From assembly GCA_937120965.1 (NCBI GenBank), contig CAKZKA010000251.1, positions 1-35,618 on the forward strand: a stretch of 35,618 nt of DNA. Reading direction: 5' to 3'. The notes under the pieces were generated by a model that had not been told where the DNA came from, did not search any database, and saw nothing but the letters and a program-made list of their open reading frames with translations. Shown one piece after another: positions 7,736 to 16,029 of the stretch (the first letter of the stretch is position 1; the number at the start of each line of letters is the position of its first letter). The position numbers and the translations under genes are program-made. This DNA comes from an uncultured Chloroflexota bacterium (GTDB taxonomy: Bacteria > Chloroflexota > Chloroflexia > Chloroflexales > Chloroflexaceae).

Positions 7736-7841
7736 CACAGGGAGGGGCGTGGGGAACTCAGGGTTCCGAACTCGCGGCGATGCCGACGCGCACGCCGACG
7801 CCCACGCGCCACAGGGAGGGGCGTGGGGAACTCGGGGTTCC
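7736..7841. repeat. Direct repeats of 32 bp, 74 bp apart
   Basis: CACAGGGAGGGGCGTGGGGA followed by ACTC(A/G)GGGTTCC occurs at 7736-7767 and 7810-7841 with one mismatch. A run rich in GCCGACGCGCACGCC lies between them. The downstream gap to the PLD gene (7842-7952) ends in a family E tail, CTATGTTCGCCTCAG at about 7901-7915. Confidence 0.8.
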
Positions 7842-7952
7842 AAACCACCCCTTCGAGATGTTTCCGGGAGGGTGTGGCTCTCCTAACCCTCCCGGGCACG
7901 GGCTATGTTCGCCTCAGGATCCCAGGCAGAACCTGAGGCGCGTGGAGCGCCT

Positions 7953-9416
7953 ATGACCTCGGTATGGCCCTGGATCGCGCTGACCCTGACGGTTGTCACC
8001 TGGATCATCCCCTTCTTGATGCTGTTCGTTGTTCCGGCGAACCGCAAGCCCTCTTCGGCTACCGCCTGGATGCTCTTGATCTTTGCCTTTCCGTGGCCAG
8101 GGGTGATCCTTTTCCTATTGATCGGTTCCCCGAAACTTTCTAATCGGCGAATAGCGCTCCAAAAAGAAATCAATGGCTATATCAAAGATGTTGTCGCGCA
8201 GGCGCAGGCCGATCCGGAGATGCGCCCGCTGCTGGCGCCAGAAATCCCGGCGCGTTACCAACCGTTTGTGGACCTGAGCACCGCGCTGGGGGCCTTGCCG
8301 GCCACGGCGGAGAATGGCGTGGAGATCCTCACCGACTACGACGCCATCCTGGCGCGTATCGCAGCCGACATTGACATGGCGCAGCGCTTTGTCCACATCC
8401 AGTTTTATATTCTCATTGCCGACGCGGCCACCGAGGAATGCTTTCGGGCCATGGAGCGGGCCGTCGCTCGTGGTGTCACGGTGCGGGTGCTCTACGACCC
8501 GGTGGGCAGCCGCAAATACCCGCCCTACCGCGCCACCCTGCAACGCATGCAGGCAGCCGGTATCAGCGCCTATCCAATGCTTCCGCTCTACCGCCTCGAT
8601 GATGTCAACCGGCCCGATCTGCGCAATCACCGCAAGATCGTGGTGATTGACGGCGAGATAGCCTATACCGGGTCGCTCAACCTGATCCACCGCGCGTACC
8701 ACCGCCGCGATAACCTCTACTACGACGAGCTGGTGGCCCGCGTGTCCGGTCCGGTGGTTGATACTCTGGACGCTGTGTTCCGCGCCGACTGGTACTCTGA
8801 GACGGGGCAGCGAACGGTCGATCCCGACGATCCGTTCAGCGCGATCACGTTCACGCCTGGTGGCACGTCGTTGTGCCAGGTGCTCCCCAGTGGCTCGGGC
8901 TTCGAACGCGAGAATAATCTGCGCCTGTTTGTCGACCTGATCCACGCCGCGCGAGAGAAGCTGGTGATCTGTAATCCCTACTTCGTGCCTGATGAGGCGC
9001 TGATGATGGCGGTGATCTCGGCAGCGTTGCGCGGGGTTGAGGTCACAATGTTCAACTCTGAGGCACGCGATCAGTTTCTGGTGTCCCATGCGCAACGTTC
9101 TTATTATGAAGAATTGCTGCGTTCAGGAGTAAAAATACGTCTCTATCGCTCTCCAGTTCTGCTTCACACCAAGACGATCAGTATTGATGACGACATTGCA
9201 GTGATCGGTTCCAGCAATATGGATATGCGTTCGTTTGAATTGAACCTGGAAGTGACACTCATCTGCTACGACCCCTGTGTGGTTGCCGATCTGCGACGTG
9301 TTGAGGCTGACTATGCGGCGCGCTCGCTGGAGGTGACCCTCGATGAGTGGCTCCGCCGCCCGCTCCACAAGCGGCTCTTCGAGAATCTGACCCGACTAAT
9401 GTCGCCGTTGTTGTAG
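7953..9416 (+). CDS. Cardiolipin synthase-like phospholipase D family protein
   Basis: The 487-residue protein has two N-terminal membrane segments (about 5-28 and 37-58), as in bacterial cardiolipin synthases. Two PLD domains follow with complete HKD motifs: H226/K228/D233 and H405/K407/D412. Family members condense two phosphatidylglycerol molecules, or a CDP-diacylglycerol pair, into cardiolipin at the membrane. The ATG at 7953 is chosen over the in-frame ATG at 7905 because GGAG lies 6 nt before it and because the first 16 codons of the longer form lie in a dispersed repeat tail. The gene stands alone. A broader PLD-type transphosphatidylase activity cannot be excluded. Confidence 0.92.
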   Translation: MTSVWPWIALTLTVVTWIIPFLMLFVVPANRKPSSATAWMLLIFAFPWPGVILFLLIGSPKLSNRRIALQKEINGYIKDVVAQAQADPEMRPLLAPEIPARYQPFVDLSTALGALPATAENGVEILTDYDAILARIAADIDMAQRFVHIQFYILIADAATEECFRAMERAVARGVTVRVLYDPVGSRKYPPYRATLQRMQAAGISAYPMLPLYRLDDVNRPDLRNHRKIVVIDGEIAYTGSLNLIHRAYHRRDNLYYDELVARVSGPVVDTLDAVFRADWYSETGQRTVDPDDPFSAITFTPGGTSLCQVLPSGSGFERENNLRLFVDLIHAAREKLVICNPYFVPDEALMMAVISAALRGVEVTMFNSEARDQFLVSHAQRSYYEELLRSGVKIRLYRSPVLLHTKTISIDDDIAVIGSSNMDMRSFELNLEVTLICYDPCVVADLRRVEADYAARSLEVTLDEWLRRPLHKRLFENLTRLMSPLL

Positions 9417-9723
9417 CGTAGGGCAGGCGGATCGCTCTGCGCCTCGGACCCTCGGAGCGGCACGGACCCGGCGAGGGGTTGGTTGAGCGCCAGGCGGCTG
9501 GCGCCGACCCGGTCTCAAGCCAGTCGTGTCAGCGGTTTCGCTCTGACGGGTCTGGAAACCATGTGTTCTGAGGGGCTGGGCCGCCGCCGGGGCGGGTAGG
9601 CTCCGCCTCTGGTACGATTTCCCCACGGCACGATCGGCAACCACCAATCGCGCTGCGCGCCGACGCGCAGGCGCCCGTCTCGCGCTACACTCCTGCTGGG
9701 AGTCGTGTGACCGGGAGGGTGTC
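9417..9723. other. Gene-free spacer, no clear feature
   Basis: The spacer between the PLD and ABC genes is GC-rich with several short inverted repeats. A possible -10, TACACT, lies at about 9685-9690 close to the ABC gene, without a recognisable -35. None of the dispersed repeat families of the window is evident here. Confidence 0.4.
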
Positions 9724-10638
9724 ATGCCTGCGACGCCGCTTGCTATCGAGACCGCCAGGCTGACCAGATACGAGGGGACGCAGCGCAGCGTTGCCGGTGT
9801 CAGCCTGGTGGTGCCGCAGGGGGTGCTGCTGGGCCTGCTTGGTCCGCCCGGGGCAGGTAAGAGCACGCTGATCAAGCTGCTCGCGGGACGCCTGCGTCCC
9901 AGCAGCGGAGCTGGCGCGGTGCTCGGCCATGATCTGTGGCGTGAGCGGCCGGCTATTCGCGCACGCACCGGTGTGGTGGATGCGGTCCCGCCCCTTGTTG
10001 GGGGGCTGTCACTGCGCGCTAACCTGCGCCTCCTGGCCACGTTCAGGAGGCACGGCTGGGCAGCGTCGGTGGATGTGGTGCTGCGCCAGGTAGATCTGGC
10101 GCAGCGCGCCGATGTGCTTGCCCGTGAAGCCTCGTGCGCCGACCGATGGCGTCTGGCCGTGGCCGCGGCCCTGCTTCACCAGCCACGCCTGCTCTTCCTC
10201 GATGAACCTACTCTTGATCTCGACCCCGCCGGGGCCGCGGCCGTGCGCCAGGTGCTCCGGCGCCTGCATGCGGAAGGGTTGACCGTCGTGCTCGCCAGCC
10301 AGCAGGTGCAGGAAGTGGAGCAACTCTGCACCCATGTGGCCCTGCTCCGCGCGGGCCACCTGCTCACCTACGGCCCGATCGAGACGCTGCTGGCGGGCGA
10401 AGACTCACTGCTCATCACCGCCGAACCTCTCCCGATCGTTGCGGCGGTGGCGGCCCGCTTCGGCTACGATGCTACCCCGGCCGGCCACGGCGTTCTGCGC
10501 ATTGCCGCGACCCCCGAGGCCGCGCCGGGGCTGGTCGCTGCGCTGGTGAGCGCCGGGGCGCGCGTGTTTGAAGTGACCCCCCAGCGGCGCAGTCTGGCGC
10601 AGCGGCTGCCGGAGCTGGCCGAGCCTTGCGCCAGGTGA
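9724..10638 (+). CDS. Orphan ABC transporter ATP-binding protein with degenerate motifs
   Basis: This 304-residue protein has an intact Walker A (GPPGAGKS, 40-47) and Walker B (LLFLDEP, 156-162, with the catalytic Glu). Three other elements have diverged. The Q-loop Gln is missing (VVDAVPP). The LSGGQ signature region reads ASCADRWRLAVA. The H-loop His is replaced (ASQQVQEVE, about 191-199). The overall fold and C-terminal extension resemble the CcmA/DrrA-type exporter subfamily. No permease gene is adjacent. ATP binding is likely, but normal hydrolysis in a symmetric dimer is doubtful; it may pair with a canonical partner or act as a regulator. GGGAGG precedes the ATG at 9724. Confidence 0.85.
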   Translation: MPATPLAIETARLTRYEGTQRSVAGVSLVVPQGVLLGLLGPPGAGKSTLIKLLAGRLRPSSGAGAVLGHDLWRERPAIRARTGVVDAVPPLVGGLSLRANLRLLATFRRHGWAASVDVVLRQVDLAQRADVLAREASCADRWRLAVAAALLHQPRLLFLDEPTLDLDPAGAAAVRQVLRRLHAEGLTVVLASQQVQEVEQLCTHVALLRAGHLLTYGPIETLLAGEDSLLITAEPLPIVAAVAARFGYDATPAGHGVLRIAATPEAAPGLVAALVSAGARVFEVTPQRRSLAQRLPELAEPCAR

Positions 10639-10793
10639 TCCTTGCTCCGATGGCAGCCACTGCCGCGCGAGGCTGTCGGTGGGTTCGTGACCGCGCTGAA
10701 GGCCTGCAAGCGCTTCGTTGCTTTCCCACGGGCCTGCTGCATGGTAGCAACTTCGGGTGCACCACCTCGTCCGCTTCATATCTCCGCAGCTCT

Positions 10794-10832
10794 ACACCTC
10801 CACACAACCGGCCTGGAGAGCTGTGGAGGTGT
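10794..10832. repeat. Inverted repeat with 11-bp arms
   Basis: ACACCTCCACA (10794-10804) pairs with TGTGGAGGTGT (10822-10832). An alternative GCTCT/AGAGC pairing overlaps it. It lies in the gap between the 3' ends of the convergent ABC and SbcD genes and could help end either transcript, but no T-run follows. Confidence 0.6.
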
Positions 10833-10892
10833 GGAGATGAAGGCTGGATGGTCAGACGGGTCTGAACATGCCCCGGGTCGTGGCATTACGCG
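10829..10892 (+). repeat. Repeat F, left copy beside the SbcD gene
   Basis: GTGGAGAT.AAG..(T/C)GGATGGTCA followed by a CGnG-rich stretch and TGAAC matches 12242-12306 in the same orientation, roughly 75-80 percent identical by eye. The two copies bracket the SbcD-like gene. Confidence 0.6.
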
Positions 10893-12116
10893 TCACGATT
10901 GTATGAGTTCATCGGCGGCAGCGAGCAGGGCGGCGATGCGTTCCGGGCTGAGGGGCGGTTGCCTGGCGCGCAGGTAGAGTTCCAGGGCGCGCCGGGGGGT
11001 AAGGCCGTCGAGGAGTTCAGGCTCGGCGGCGGCGAAGCGCCGGCGGCCAGCACGTTCCACGTGAAACATGATCCCGGCGACCACGAAGGCCCCGGCTTCA
11101 TCGAGCAGGCGCCGGATCTCCTCCGACCGCAGCCCGTCGGCTTGCTCACGGGTGACCCGCAGCTCCACTCGCACCACCGCCTCGCGCAGATCCCGGCGCG
11201 CGATCAGCGTGGCAAGCTCCCTGGACGGATCGCTGCTGTGCCGCAGATCCTGTTCGATACTCACAAATGGACGCGCCCGCAGCGGATGGAAACTCCAGCG
11301 GGCCTTGCCGGCGCTGATGTCCACCAGCACGCAACCCTTTGGCTCGTCACGCTCGCCGAAGTCAACCCGCTCCAGGCTACCGGGATAGACCATCGGCGGG
11401 TCATGGTGCAGCGCCTGGTGGCGATGGATGTGACCGAGGGCCACATAGGCCACCCCGGGATGGATGAACAGCGAGCGGGGCAATACCAGATCCTGGCCGA
11501 GGGTCATCACCCGCTCGGCGCCGACCTGCGCGCCATCCAGGCTGCCGTGAAAGGCTATGATGCCCGGTCGTTCCGGGTCAAAACTGCGCGCCTGCTCCTC
11601 GATGAAGCGTTCCAGGCGCCAGCGGACCTCGTTCTCAATCTCGGCGAACGAGGCGCCACGCAACTCCTCACGGCTGAGCAACATCTGCCGGGTGACCCAG
11701 GGTACGGCGAGGATCTGCGCGCAGCCGGCCCGGGTGGGCACCTCGTAGAGGCGTGGCCGGTCGGCGATCGTCACCCCCTCGACCCCCAGGGCGCGGAAGA
11801 TCTCGACCGAGTGGGCCCGCCCTGCCGCGGGCGAGATGTCGTGGTTGCCGGTGAGGATAAACACCGCGACACCCGCCGCACGCAGGCGTTGCACCCGGCG
11901 GGCAAACTCGCGCTGGTGGGTCGGGTTGGGTGAGCGGTTCTTGTAGATGTCCCCGGCGAAGAGGACCAGATCGACCCCGGCTTGCAGACCCAGGTCCAGA
12001 GCCTCGTCCAGACGCTCAAGGTAATCTACGAGGCGGCTGTGTAGCCCCGTAGACGGGTCAATGCGCCCGTAGTTCTCGACGCCGATGTGCAGATCGGCGA
12101 GGTGCAGGATCTTCAT
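10893..12116 (-). CDS. SbcD/Mre11-type DNA repair exonuclease (metallophosphoesterase)
   Basis: The 407-residue protein opens with a calcineurin-like phosphoesterase domain. Its metal ligands are visible as D8/H10 (LADLHIG), D56 (GDIY), N91/H92 (GNHD) and the later GHIH motif. A C-terminal capping region of about 130 residues follows, as in SbcD. SbcD normally works with the SMC-like ATPase SbcC to cleave DNA ends and hairpins. No sbcC is present next to it here: upstream lies an 0.8-kb repeat block, downstream a convergent ABC gene. The ATG at 12116 gives the expected N-terminal beta strand MKILHLADLH. The nuclease fold is secure; the partner is unknown. Confidence 0.9.
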   Translation of the reverse strand: MKILHLADLHIGVENYGRIDPSTGLHSRLVDYLERLDEALDLGLQAGVDLVLFAGDIYKNRSPNPTHQREFARRVQRLRAAGVAVFILTGNHDISPAAGRAHSVEIFRALGVEGVTIADRPRLYEVPTRAGCAQILAVPWVTRQMLLSREELRGASFAEIENEVRWRLERFIEEQARSFDPERPGIIAFHGSLDGAQVGAERVMTLGQDLVLPRSLFIHPGVAYVALGHIHRHQALHHDPPMVYPGSLERVDFGERDEPKGCVLVDISAGKARWSFHPLRARPFVSIEQDLRHSSDPSRELATLIARRDLREAVVRVELRVTREQADGLRSEEIRRLLDEAGAFVVAGIMFHVERAGRRRFAAAEPELLDGLTPRRALELYLRARQPPLSPERIAALLAAADELIQS

Positions 12117-12400
12117 GCTCGTCGCCCTCGTAGCTGCGCCGTAGCCGAATGCAAACGCAAAAAGATCGTCAGGCTTGTTTCATTCCCGCCTGTTCCGACT
12201 TGTATCGTTGCTGCATGGACCCCGCGATCGCTTCGTGGGGGCGTGGAGATCAAGCCCGGATGGTCAACCGCGGTTGAACGTGACCTGCCAGGCAATGGCG
12301 ATTACCCGGCCACTGGAGATGCCAATCCTGTTTGAACCACGCCCTGGCGCAAGTGCCCCTGCATCAACCCCGCAGCGCGGGCGTCCCACCCCTATGCGGG
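12117..12400. other. Gene-free stretch upstream of the SbcD gene
   Basis: It contains the right copy of repeat F at 12242-12306, directly related to 10829-10892. No reading frame with protein character and no clear promoter for the minus-strand SbcD gene could be identified. Confidence 0.5.
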
Positions 12401-12477
12401 CTTTAAGGGCAGATAGAACATCCGAGCCAACGTGGCTTGTACCGCATTGGAACGCCCCCGCGCGCGGCTCCGGTCTC

Positions 12478-12523
12478 CCCCCTTCGACAGGCTCAGGGCG
12501 AAGCCTGAGCCTGTCGAAGGGGG
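12478..12523. repeat. Long perfect palindrome containing TTCGACAGGCTCAGG
   Basis: The arms CCCCCTTCGACAGGCTCAGG (12478-12497) and its exact complement (12504-12523) enclose a 6-nt loop, GCGAAG. The TTCGACAGGCTCA core also occurs in the 94-bp units at the left edge. Such sequences occur as REP-like elements in many bacteria. Confidence 0.9.
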
Positions 12524-12536
12524 CCGGGGGTGAGGA

Positions 12537-12627
12537 CGTAAGTGTTCACACTTCTCCTGCGGGCATCTTGCCCGCATCCAGGCCCTTGCGGGCGGGACGC
12601 TCGCGCTACCGGGGTGACGCCTTACCC
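12537..12627 (+). repeat. Repeat D, copy 2
   Basis: It matches the reverse complement of 7597-7690, with shared GTGTTCACACTTCTCC and GCGGGCGGGACGC segments. It is nested within the interrupted repeat C copy. Confidence 0.7.
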
Positions 12628-12722
12628 CAACTGTGAACACGTACCGCATCAGGACGCCATAACGTCCGTTGGCGCTCGTACGTTCTGTTCGCCCCTGAAC
12701 CCGCTCAGGGGCCGGGGGGTGA

Positions 12723-12824
12723 TACCATTTTGGATTTTAGATTTTGGATTGTGGATTGCCACGCTGGGCAGCACAACGCCTGAAATCGCTTCAGGCAATG
12801 CGGCATCATCAACGGTAATTGGTA
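12723..12824 (+). mobile_element. 102-bp MITE-like element, copy 2 (target duplication TGA)
   Basis: It appears identical to copy 1 across its length, with TGA at 12720-12722 and TGA at 12825-12827. The duplication differs from the TTA at copies 1 and 4, showing that the outer triplet belongs to the target and not to the element. Confidence 0.88.
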
Positions 12825-12943
12825 TGAGGACCAGCAGCGTATCAGGACGCCATCGGCCAGAACCATTCCACCTGAAAGGAGGGGAGATCCAGGTTCTCCC
12901 CTCCTCCTGCCAGGAATAGACTATGCTACCTGACCGGTGCGGA

Positions 12944-13627
12944 TCATGCGCGCTGGCGCATGATCATCGCGACCACGACCGCGATCAGGGCTACCAGGAT
13001 AAACAGCGGCAACAGCCCCGTCACGACGCTGATCGTCACTCCGAGGGCGATCTGCACCACAATCGTGCCGATCACCGAGAGCACGAGCACCAGCAGCGCC
13101 TTCCCCGTATCGGTGATATTCATACTCGACTGGACGGCCAGGAAGCCGAAGTACGCCTGCGCCACCAGCACAATGATCGCTCCGGCGGCGCCTGCCAGCC
13201 CGATCAGCCAGCCAAGCACAGGGAGGCCACCCAGCAGAGCCACAACGAACGTCAGCGCCCCCGACACCACTGCCAGCGGCGCTACGAACAGGGCAAAGCT
13301 GTAGGCCACCTCGTCCCACGTCCCCGTCCCATTCGCCAGGCTCTTGCCCAGGTAATAGACCATGGCCGTAAAGATGACGAAGTTGACCAGCGCGCCCACC
13401 ACACCGCCGATAAAGACGCTGAACGGATTGCCGGGCGTACCCGGCAACAGCACCGTTAGAAAGGCCAGAATGCCGGCGATGAGCGCCGCCGCCAGCACGT
13501 ACACGCCCGCCGTGCCAAGGCTGCCCCGCTTCTCGTAGCGCTCAAATGTTTCAACACTGGGGTGGGTGATCACATCCCGGCTCTGCGCCACCATCTCCGC
13601 CAATGTGGTTTGATGAGCCATTGCCAT
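12944..13627 (-). CDS. Yip1-family-like polytopic membrane protein
   Basis: This 227-residue protein has a soluble N-terminus of about 45 residues, then five or six hydrophobic segments from about residue 50 to the end. The pattern fits the bacterial Yip1/YIP1-domain group, whose molecular role is mostly unknown. The start is placed at the ATG at 13627, with GGAGG about 6 nt upstream, rather than 14 codons earlier, where the sequence is the ribosome binding site region itself. Neighbours give no functional link. Family call is moderate; membrane topology is clear. Confidence 0.75.
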   Translation of the reverse strand: MAMAHQTTLAEMVAQSRDVITHPSVETFERYEKRGSLGTAGVYVLAAALIAGILAFLTVLLPGTPGNPFSVFIGGVVGALVNFVIFTAMVYYLGKSLANGTGTWDEVAYSFALFVAPLAVVSGALTFVVALLGGLPVLGWLIGLAGAAGAIIVLVAQAYFGFLAVQSSMNITDTGKALLVLVLSVIGTIVVQIALGVTISVVTGLLPLFILVALIAVVVAMIMRQRA

Positions 13628-13761
13628 TGGAACCCTCCTTCCACCACTTGAACCCAGGAACGGTACCATCTACCAGTATGGACGCGCTATGGGTCCCCAA
13701 TGTTGCACCACCCCGGCCGGGAGCTCGAAAGGCGCGACTTTACACCTCGCCTGGCTGATAA

Positions 13762-13800
13762 CCCACACTATCCCACACTATCCCACACGTATCCCACACC
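13762..13800. repeat. Short tandem repeat of about 10 bp, four copies
   Basis: CCCACACTAT occurs twice in a row, then CCCACACGTAT, then CCCACACC. It lies in the 284-bp gap downstream of the minus-strand RluD gene. The rest of this gap shows no gene. Confidence 0.75.
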
Positions 13801-13911
13801 AGCAAGCGATACCTCGTTGTCGTCCCCCGGGCGCGCGCCCGCGTAGCTCGCGGCCACCTGTCAAGTATTTTTCGAACAAGTGTTCTCTTCTCAGCACCAC
13901 CCGCAACCCGC

Positions 13912-14874
13912 TCAACCCTGCTGCCCGGCGGGCCGTGCTTCAGGGCCGCGCGCCGCGGCGCGCAGACGTTCGAGGGTGGCTTCCAGGTCCGCTGGCAGGG
14001 GGGAAACAAATTCGCGCCACGTGACGTCGGCCGGGTGGTAAAACCCGAGCCGGTGGGCGTGCAGGAACTGGCGCGTAAGCCCGAAGGTCGGGCGGGGCTT
14101 GCGTCCGCCGTAGGTTGGATCGCCAAGCACCGGCTTGTTGCGGTGCAGCATATGGACGCGAATCTGATGCGTGCGGCCCGTCTCCAGGCGCACCTCGAGC
14201 AGCGAATACTTGCCCAGCTCCTCGAGCACACGGTAGTGCGTGCGTGCCGGGCGCCCCCCGGGCGTGACCGTCATCCGCAGACGGTCGGCGGGGTGCCGGC
14301 CGATCGGCGCGTCAATCGTGCCCTCCGGATCTTTGAAGTGCCCTTCGACCACCGTAAGGTAGAGCTTGAGCATAGTATGCGCCCGTTGTTGCTCCGTGAG
14401 CGCCTGCATCGCCCGGTCATGGCGCGCCACCACCAACAGGCCGGACGTGTCCTGGTCGAGCCGGTGGACGATCCCGGGCCGGATGCCGCCGTTCACCTGC
14501 ATCTCGGGGTAACGCGCCAGCAGGGCGTTAGCCAGGGTGCCACCGACATGCCCGGGCGCCGGATGCACGACCATACCGGCGGGCTTGTCAACCACCACAA
14601 CGTCCGCATCTTCGTACATGATTTTCAGCGGAATGGCTTGCGGTTCGAGGGTGGTAGGTTGGGGCGGCGGCACGCTGACCAGGATGCGCTCACCGCCGCG
14701 GAGGATGTAACTGGCGCGAGCCATGCGCCCGTTGACGGTCACGCGACCTTCGGCGATCAACTGCTGCGCATATGAACGCGAGAGCCCCGTCACCGAGCGC
14801 GACACGAAGCGATCGAGCCGGTCCCCGGCATCATCGGGCGCGCTGTACAGGGTGATCGTCTCTTCTTCGGTCAT
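13912..14874 (-). CDS. rluD: RluD-family 23S rRNA pseudouridine synthase
   Basis: The 320-residue protein has an N-terminal S4 RNA-binding domain (about 15-75) and an RsuA/RluA catalytic domain. The latter carries the hallmark HRLDQDTSGLLV with catalytic D140. RluA/RluC/RluD enzymes isomerise uridines in rRNA; RluD acts on helix 69 of 23S rRNA. The exact target is inferred from length and domain order, and RluC-like specificity is possible. It starts 54 bp after the second lspA gene on the same strand. The lspA-rluD arrangement is common in bacteria, so co-transcription is likely. Confidence 0.92.
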   Translation of the reverse strand: MTEEETITLYSAPDDAGDRLDRFVSRSVTGLSRSYAQQLIAEGRVTVNGRMARASYILRGGERILVSVPPPQPTTLEPQAIPLKIMYEDADVVVVDKPAGMVVHPAPGHVGGTLANALLARYPEMQVNGGIRPGIVHRLDQDTSGLLVVARHDRAMQALTEQQRAHTMLKLYLTVVEGHFKDPEGTIDAPIGRHPADRLRMTVTPGGRPARTHYRVLEELGKYSLLEVRLETGRTHQIRVHMLHRNKPVLGDPTYGGRKPRPTFGLTRQFLHAHRLGFYHPADVTWREFVSPLPADLEATLERLRAAARGPEARPAGQQG

Positions 14875-14928
14875 GGGTTGCCGGGGAGCGGCCAGACACA
14901 GGTAGGGACAGAAAGCTCTGTCAGGCGG

Positions 14929-15489
14929 TCACTCGAGATCGCGACTGAGGAGATCGCTCAGCAGCCGGTCGTCGCGGGGCGGCGGCAGCGGAGCAGGGGC
15001 AGGCTCGTCGCCAATGAAGATCAGGTACCCTGCAAGCATGGTTACCCCGATCGTCACCGCGCTATCAGCGAGATTGAACACCGGCCACCATCCGATACTG
15101 ATAAAATCAATCACATAGCCAAAGCGCAGCCGATCGAGAATGTTGCCCACTGCCCCGCCGCCAATCAGCCCCATTGCGGTTTGAACCCAGGCCGAGTGGT
15201 TGGGCAGGTAGACGGCATAAGCGTACACCGCGCCGATAGTGATCAGAATAGCGGTAATGGTAAACAACCCCGATAGACTCTGAAACAACCCGAACGCGAT
15301 GCCTGTGTTGCGCGTGTAGACCAGATTGAACCAGTCGCCTATCAGCGCGATCACCCGGTCACGCGGGTCGGAACCCAGCGTGGCCACGGCCCAGCGCTTG
15401 CTCATCTGGTCCACACCGAGCACGGCGAGCGCCAGCGCAGCGGGGAACAGCCAGCGACGGATGGCGGGAGTGTTAACCAACGCGCTCAC
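14929..15489 (-). CDS. lspA: Lipoprotein signal peptidase (signal peptidase II), second tandem copy
   Basis: The 186-residue protein has four membrane segments and both family motifs: GNILDR (D119) and FNLADS (D142), the two catalytic aspartates that cleave the signal peptide of prolipoproteins. A charged, Pro-rich tail of about 25 residues follows the last helix. The start is set at the GTG at 15489, 7 nt after the stop of the upstream copy; an in-frame start at 15561 would overlap that gene by 65 bp. The two LspA copies differ widely in sequence, so the duplication is old. Both look active. Confidence 0.92.
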   Translation of the reverse strand: MSALVNTPAIRRWLFPAALALAVLGVDQMSKRWAVATLGSDPRDRVIALIGDWFNLVYTRNTGIAFGLFQSLSGLFTITAILITIGAVYAYAVYLPNHSAWVQTAMGLIGGGAVGNILDRLRFGYVIDFISIGWWPVFNLADSAVTIGVTMLAGYLIFIGDEPAPAPLPPPRDDRLLSDLLSRDLE

Positions 15490-15496
15490 GGTGCTT

Positions 15497-16009
15497 TTAC
15501 TGGTGGGGCAGGGCCTGCTGATCTCCGCGCGCCTGGCGCTGAGCCAGTTCATCGCGCGCAAACTGGAGCATCAGCAGAGCAGCGCCAATGGTAATCGCGC
15601 TATCGGCAAGGTTGAAGATCGGCCACCAGCCGACCTGAATGAAATCTACTACATACCCCAGACGCACGCGGTCTATGAGATTGCCAAATGCCCCGCCCAT
15701 AATCAGACCCATGGTCACCTGTGTGATCAAGCGATGATGGGGCATCTGGGTGTGGTAGAACACGATCGCCCCGGCGATGATCACCAGTGCCGTTACGGTC
15801 AGCAGCTCGGGGTGGCCCTGGAACAGGCTGAAGGCTACACCGGTGTTGTGCGAATACGCGATGCGCACGCTATCGCCGACCAGGGGAATGAAGTTCGTCA
15901 TCGTCGCCGGTCCCAGGGTGCGCACCACCCACCATTTCGTCGCCTGGTCAAGCGCTATCACCACGGCGGCCACCACCGCCGGTACGAGCCACCTGGTATG
16001 TGCGTTCAT
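15497..16009 (-). CDS. lspA: Lipoprotein signal peptidase (signal peptidase II), first tandem copy
   Basis: This 170-residue protein has four predicted membrane helices and the motifs GGAFGNLIDR (D113) and FNLADSAI (D136) with both catalytic aspartates. It removes signal peptides from diacylglyceryl-modified prolipoproteins in the inner membrane. The ATG at 16009 has GGTGGA about 8 nt upstream, so it is preferred over the GTG at 16021. It is the first gene of an apparent lspA-lspA-rluD unit. Its leader contains a hairpin with a T-run (see 16030-16056). Confidence 0.94.
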   Translation of the reverse strand: MNAHTRWLVPAVVAAVVIALDQATKWWVVRTLGPATMTNFIPLVGDSVRIAYSHNTGVAFSLFQGHPELLTVTALVIIAGAIVFYHTQMPHHRLITQVTMGLIMGGAFGNLIDRVRLGYVVDFIQVGWWPIFNLADSAITIGAALLMLQFARDELAQRQARGDQQALPHQ

Positions 16010-16029
16010 CAGCGTTTCCACCGCGCTTG

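Larger units (their letters stand above)
12401..12704 (-). repeat. Inverted repeat C copy interrupted by two insertions
   Basis: The reverse complement of repeat C can be followed from CTTTAAGGGCAGATAGAACA at 12401 through GCATTGGAACGC. It resumes at about 12648 and ends at CGCCCCTGAAC. Between the halves lie a 20-bp-arm palindrome (12478-12523) and a copy of repeat D (12537-12627). The nested order shows that repeat C was here first. Confidence 0.7.

Noticed and set aside
7736-7841. Two direct repeats considered as att sites or a minimal CRISPR
   Set aside because: Only two copies, no integrase or tRNA gene nearby, and the sequence resembles the general GGGAGGGGCGTGGGGAA-type intergenic repeats.
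8115-9095. 326-codon open frame on the minus strand
   Set aside because: It lies opposite the PLD gene with both HKD motifs and has a His/Arg-rich composition typical of a shadow frame.
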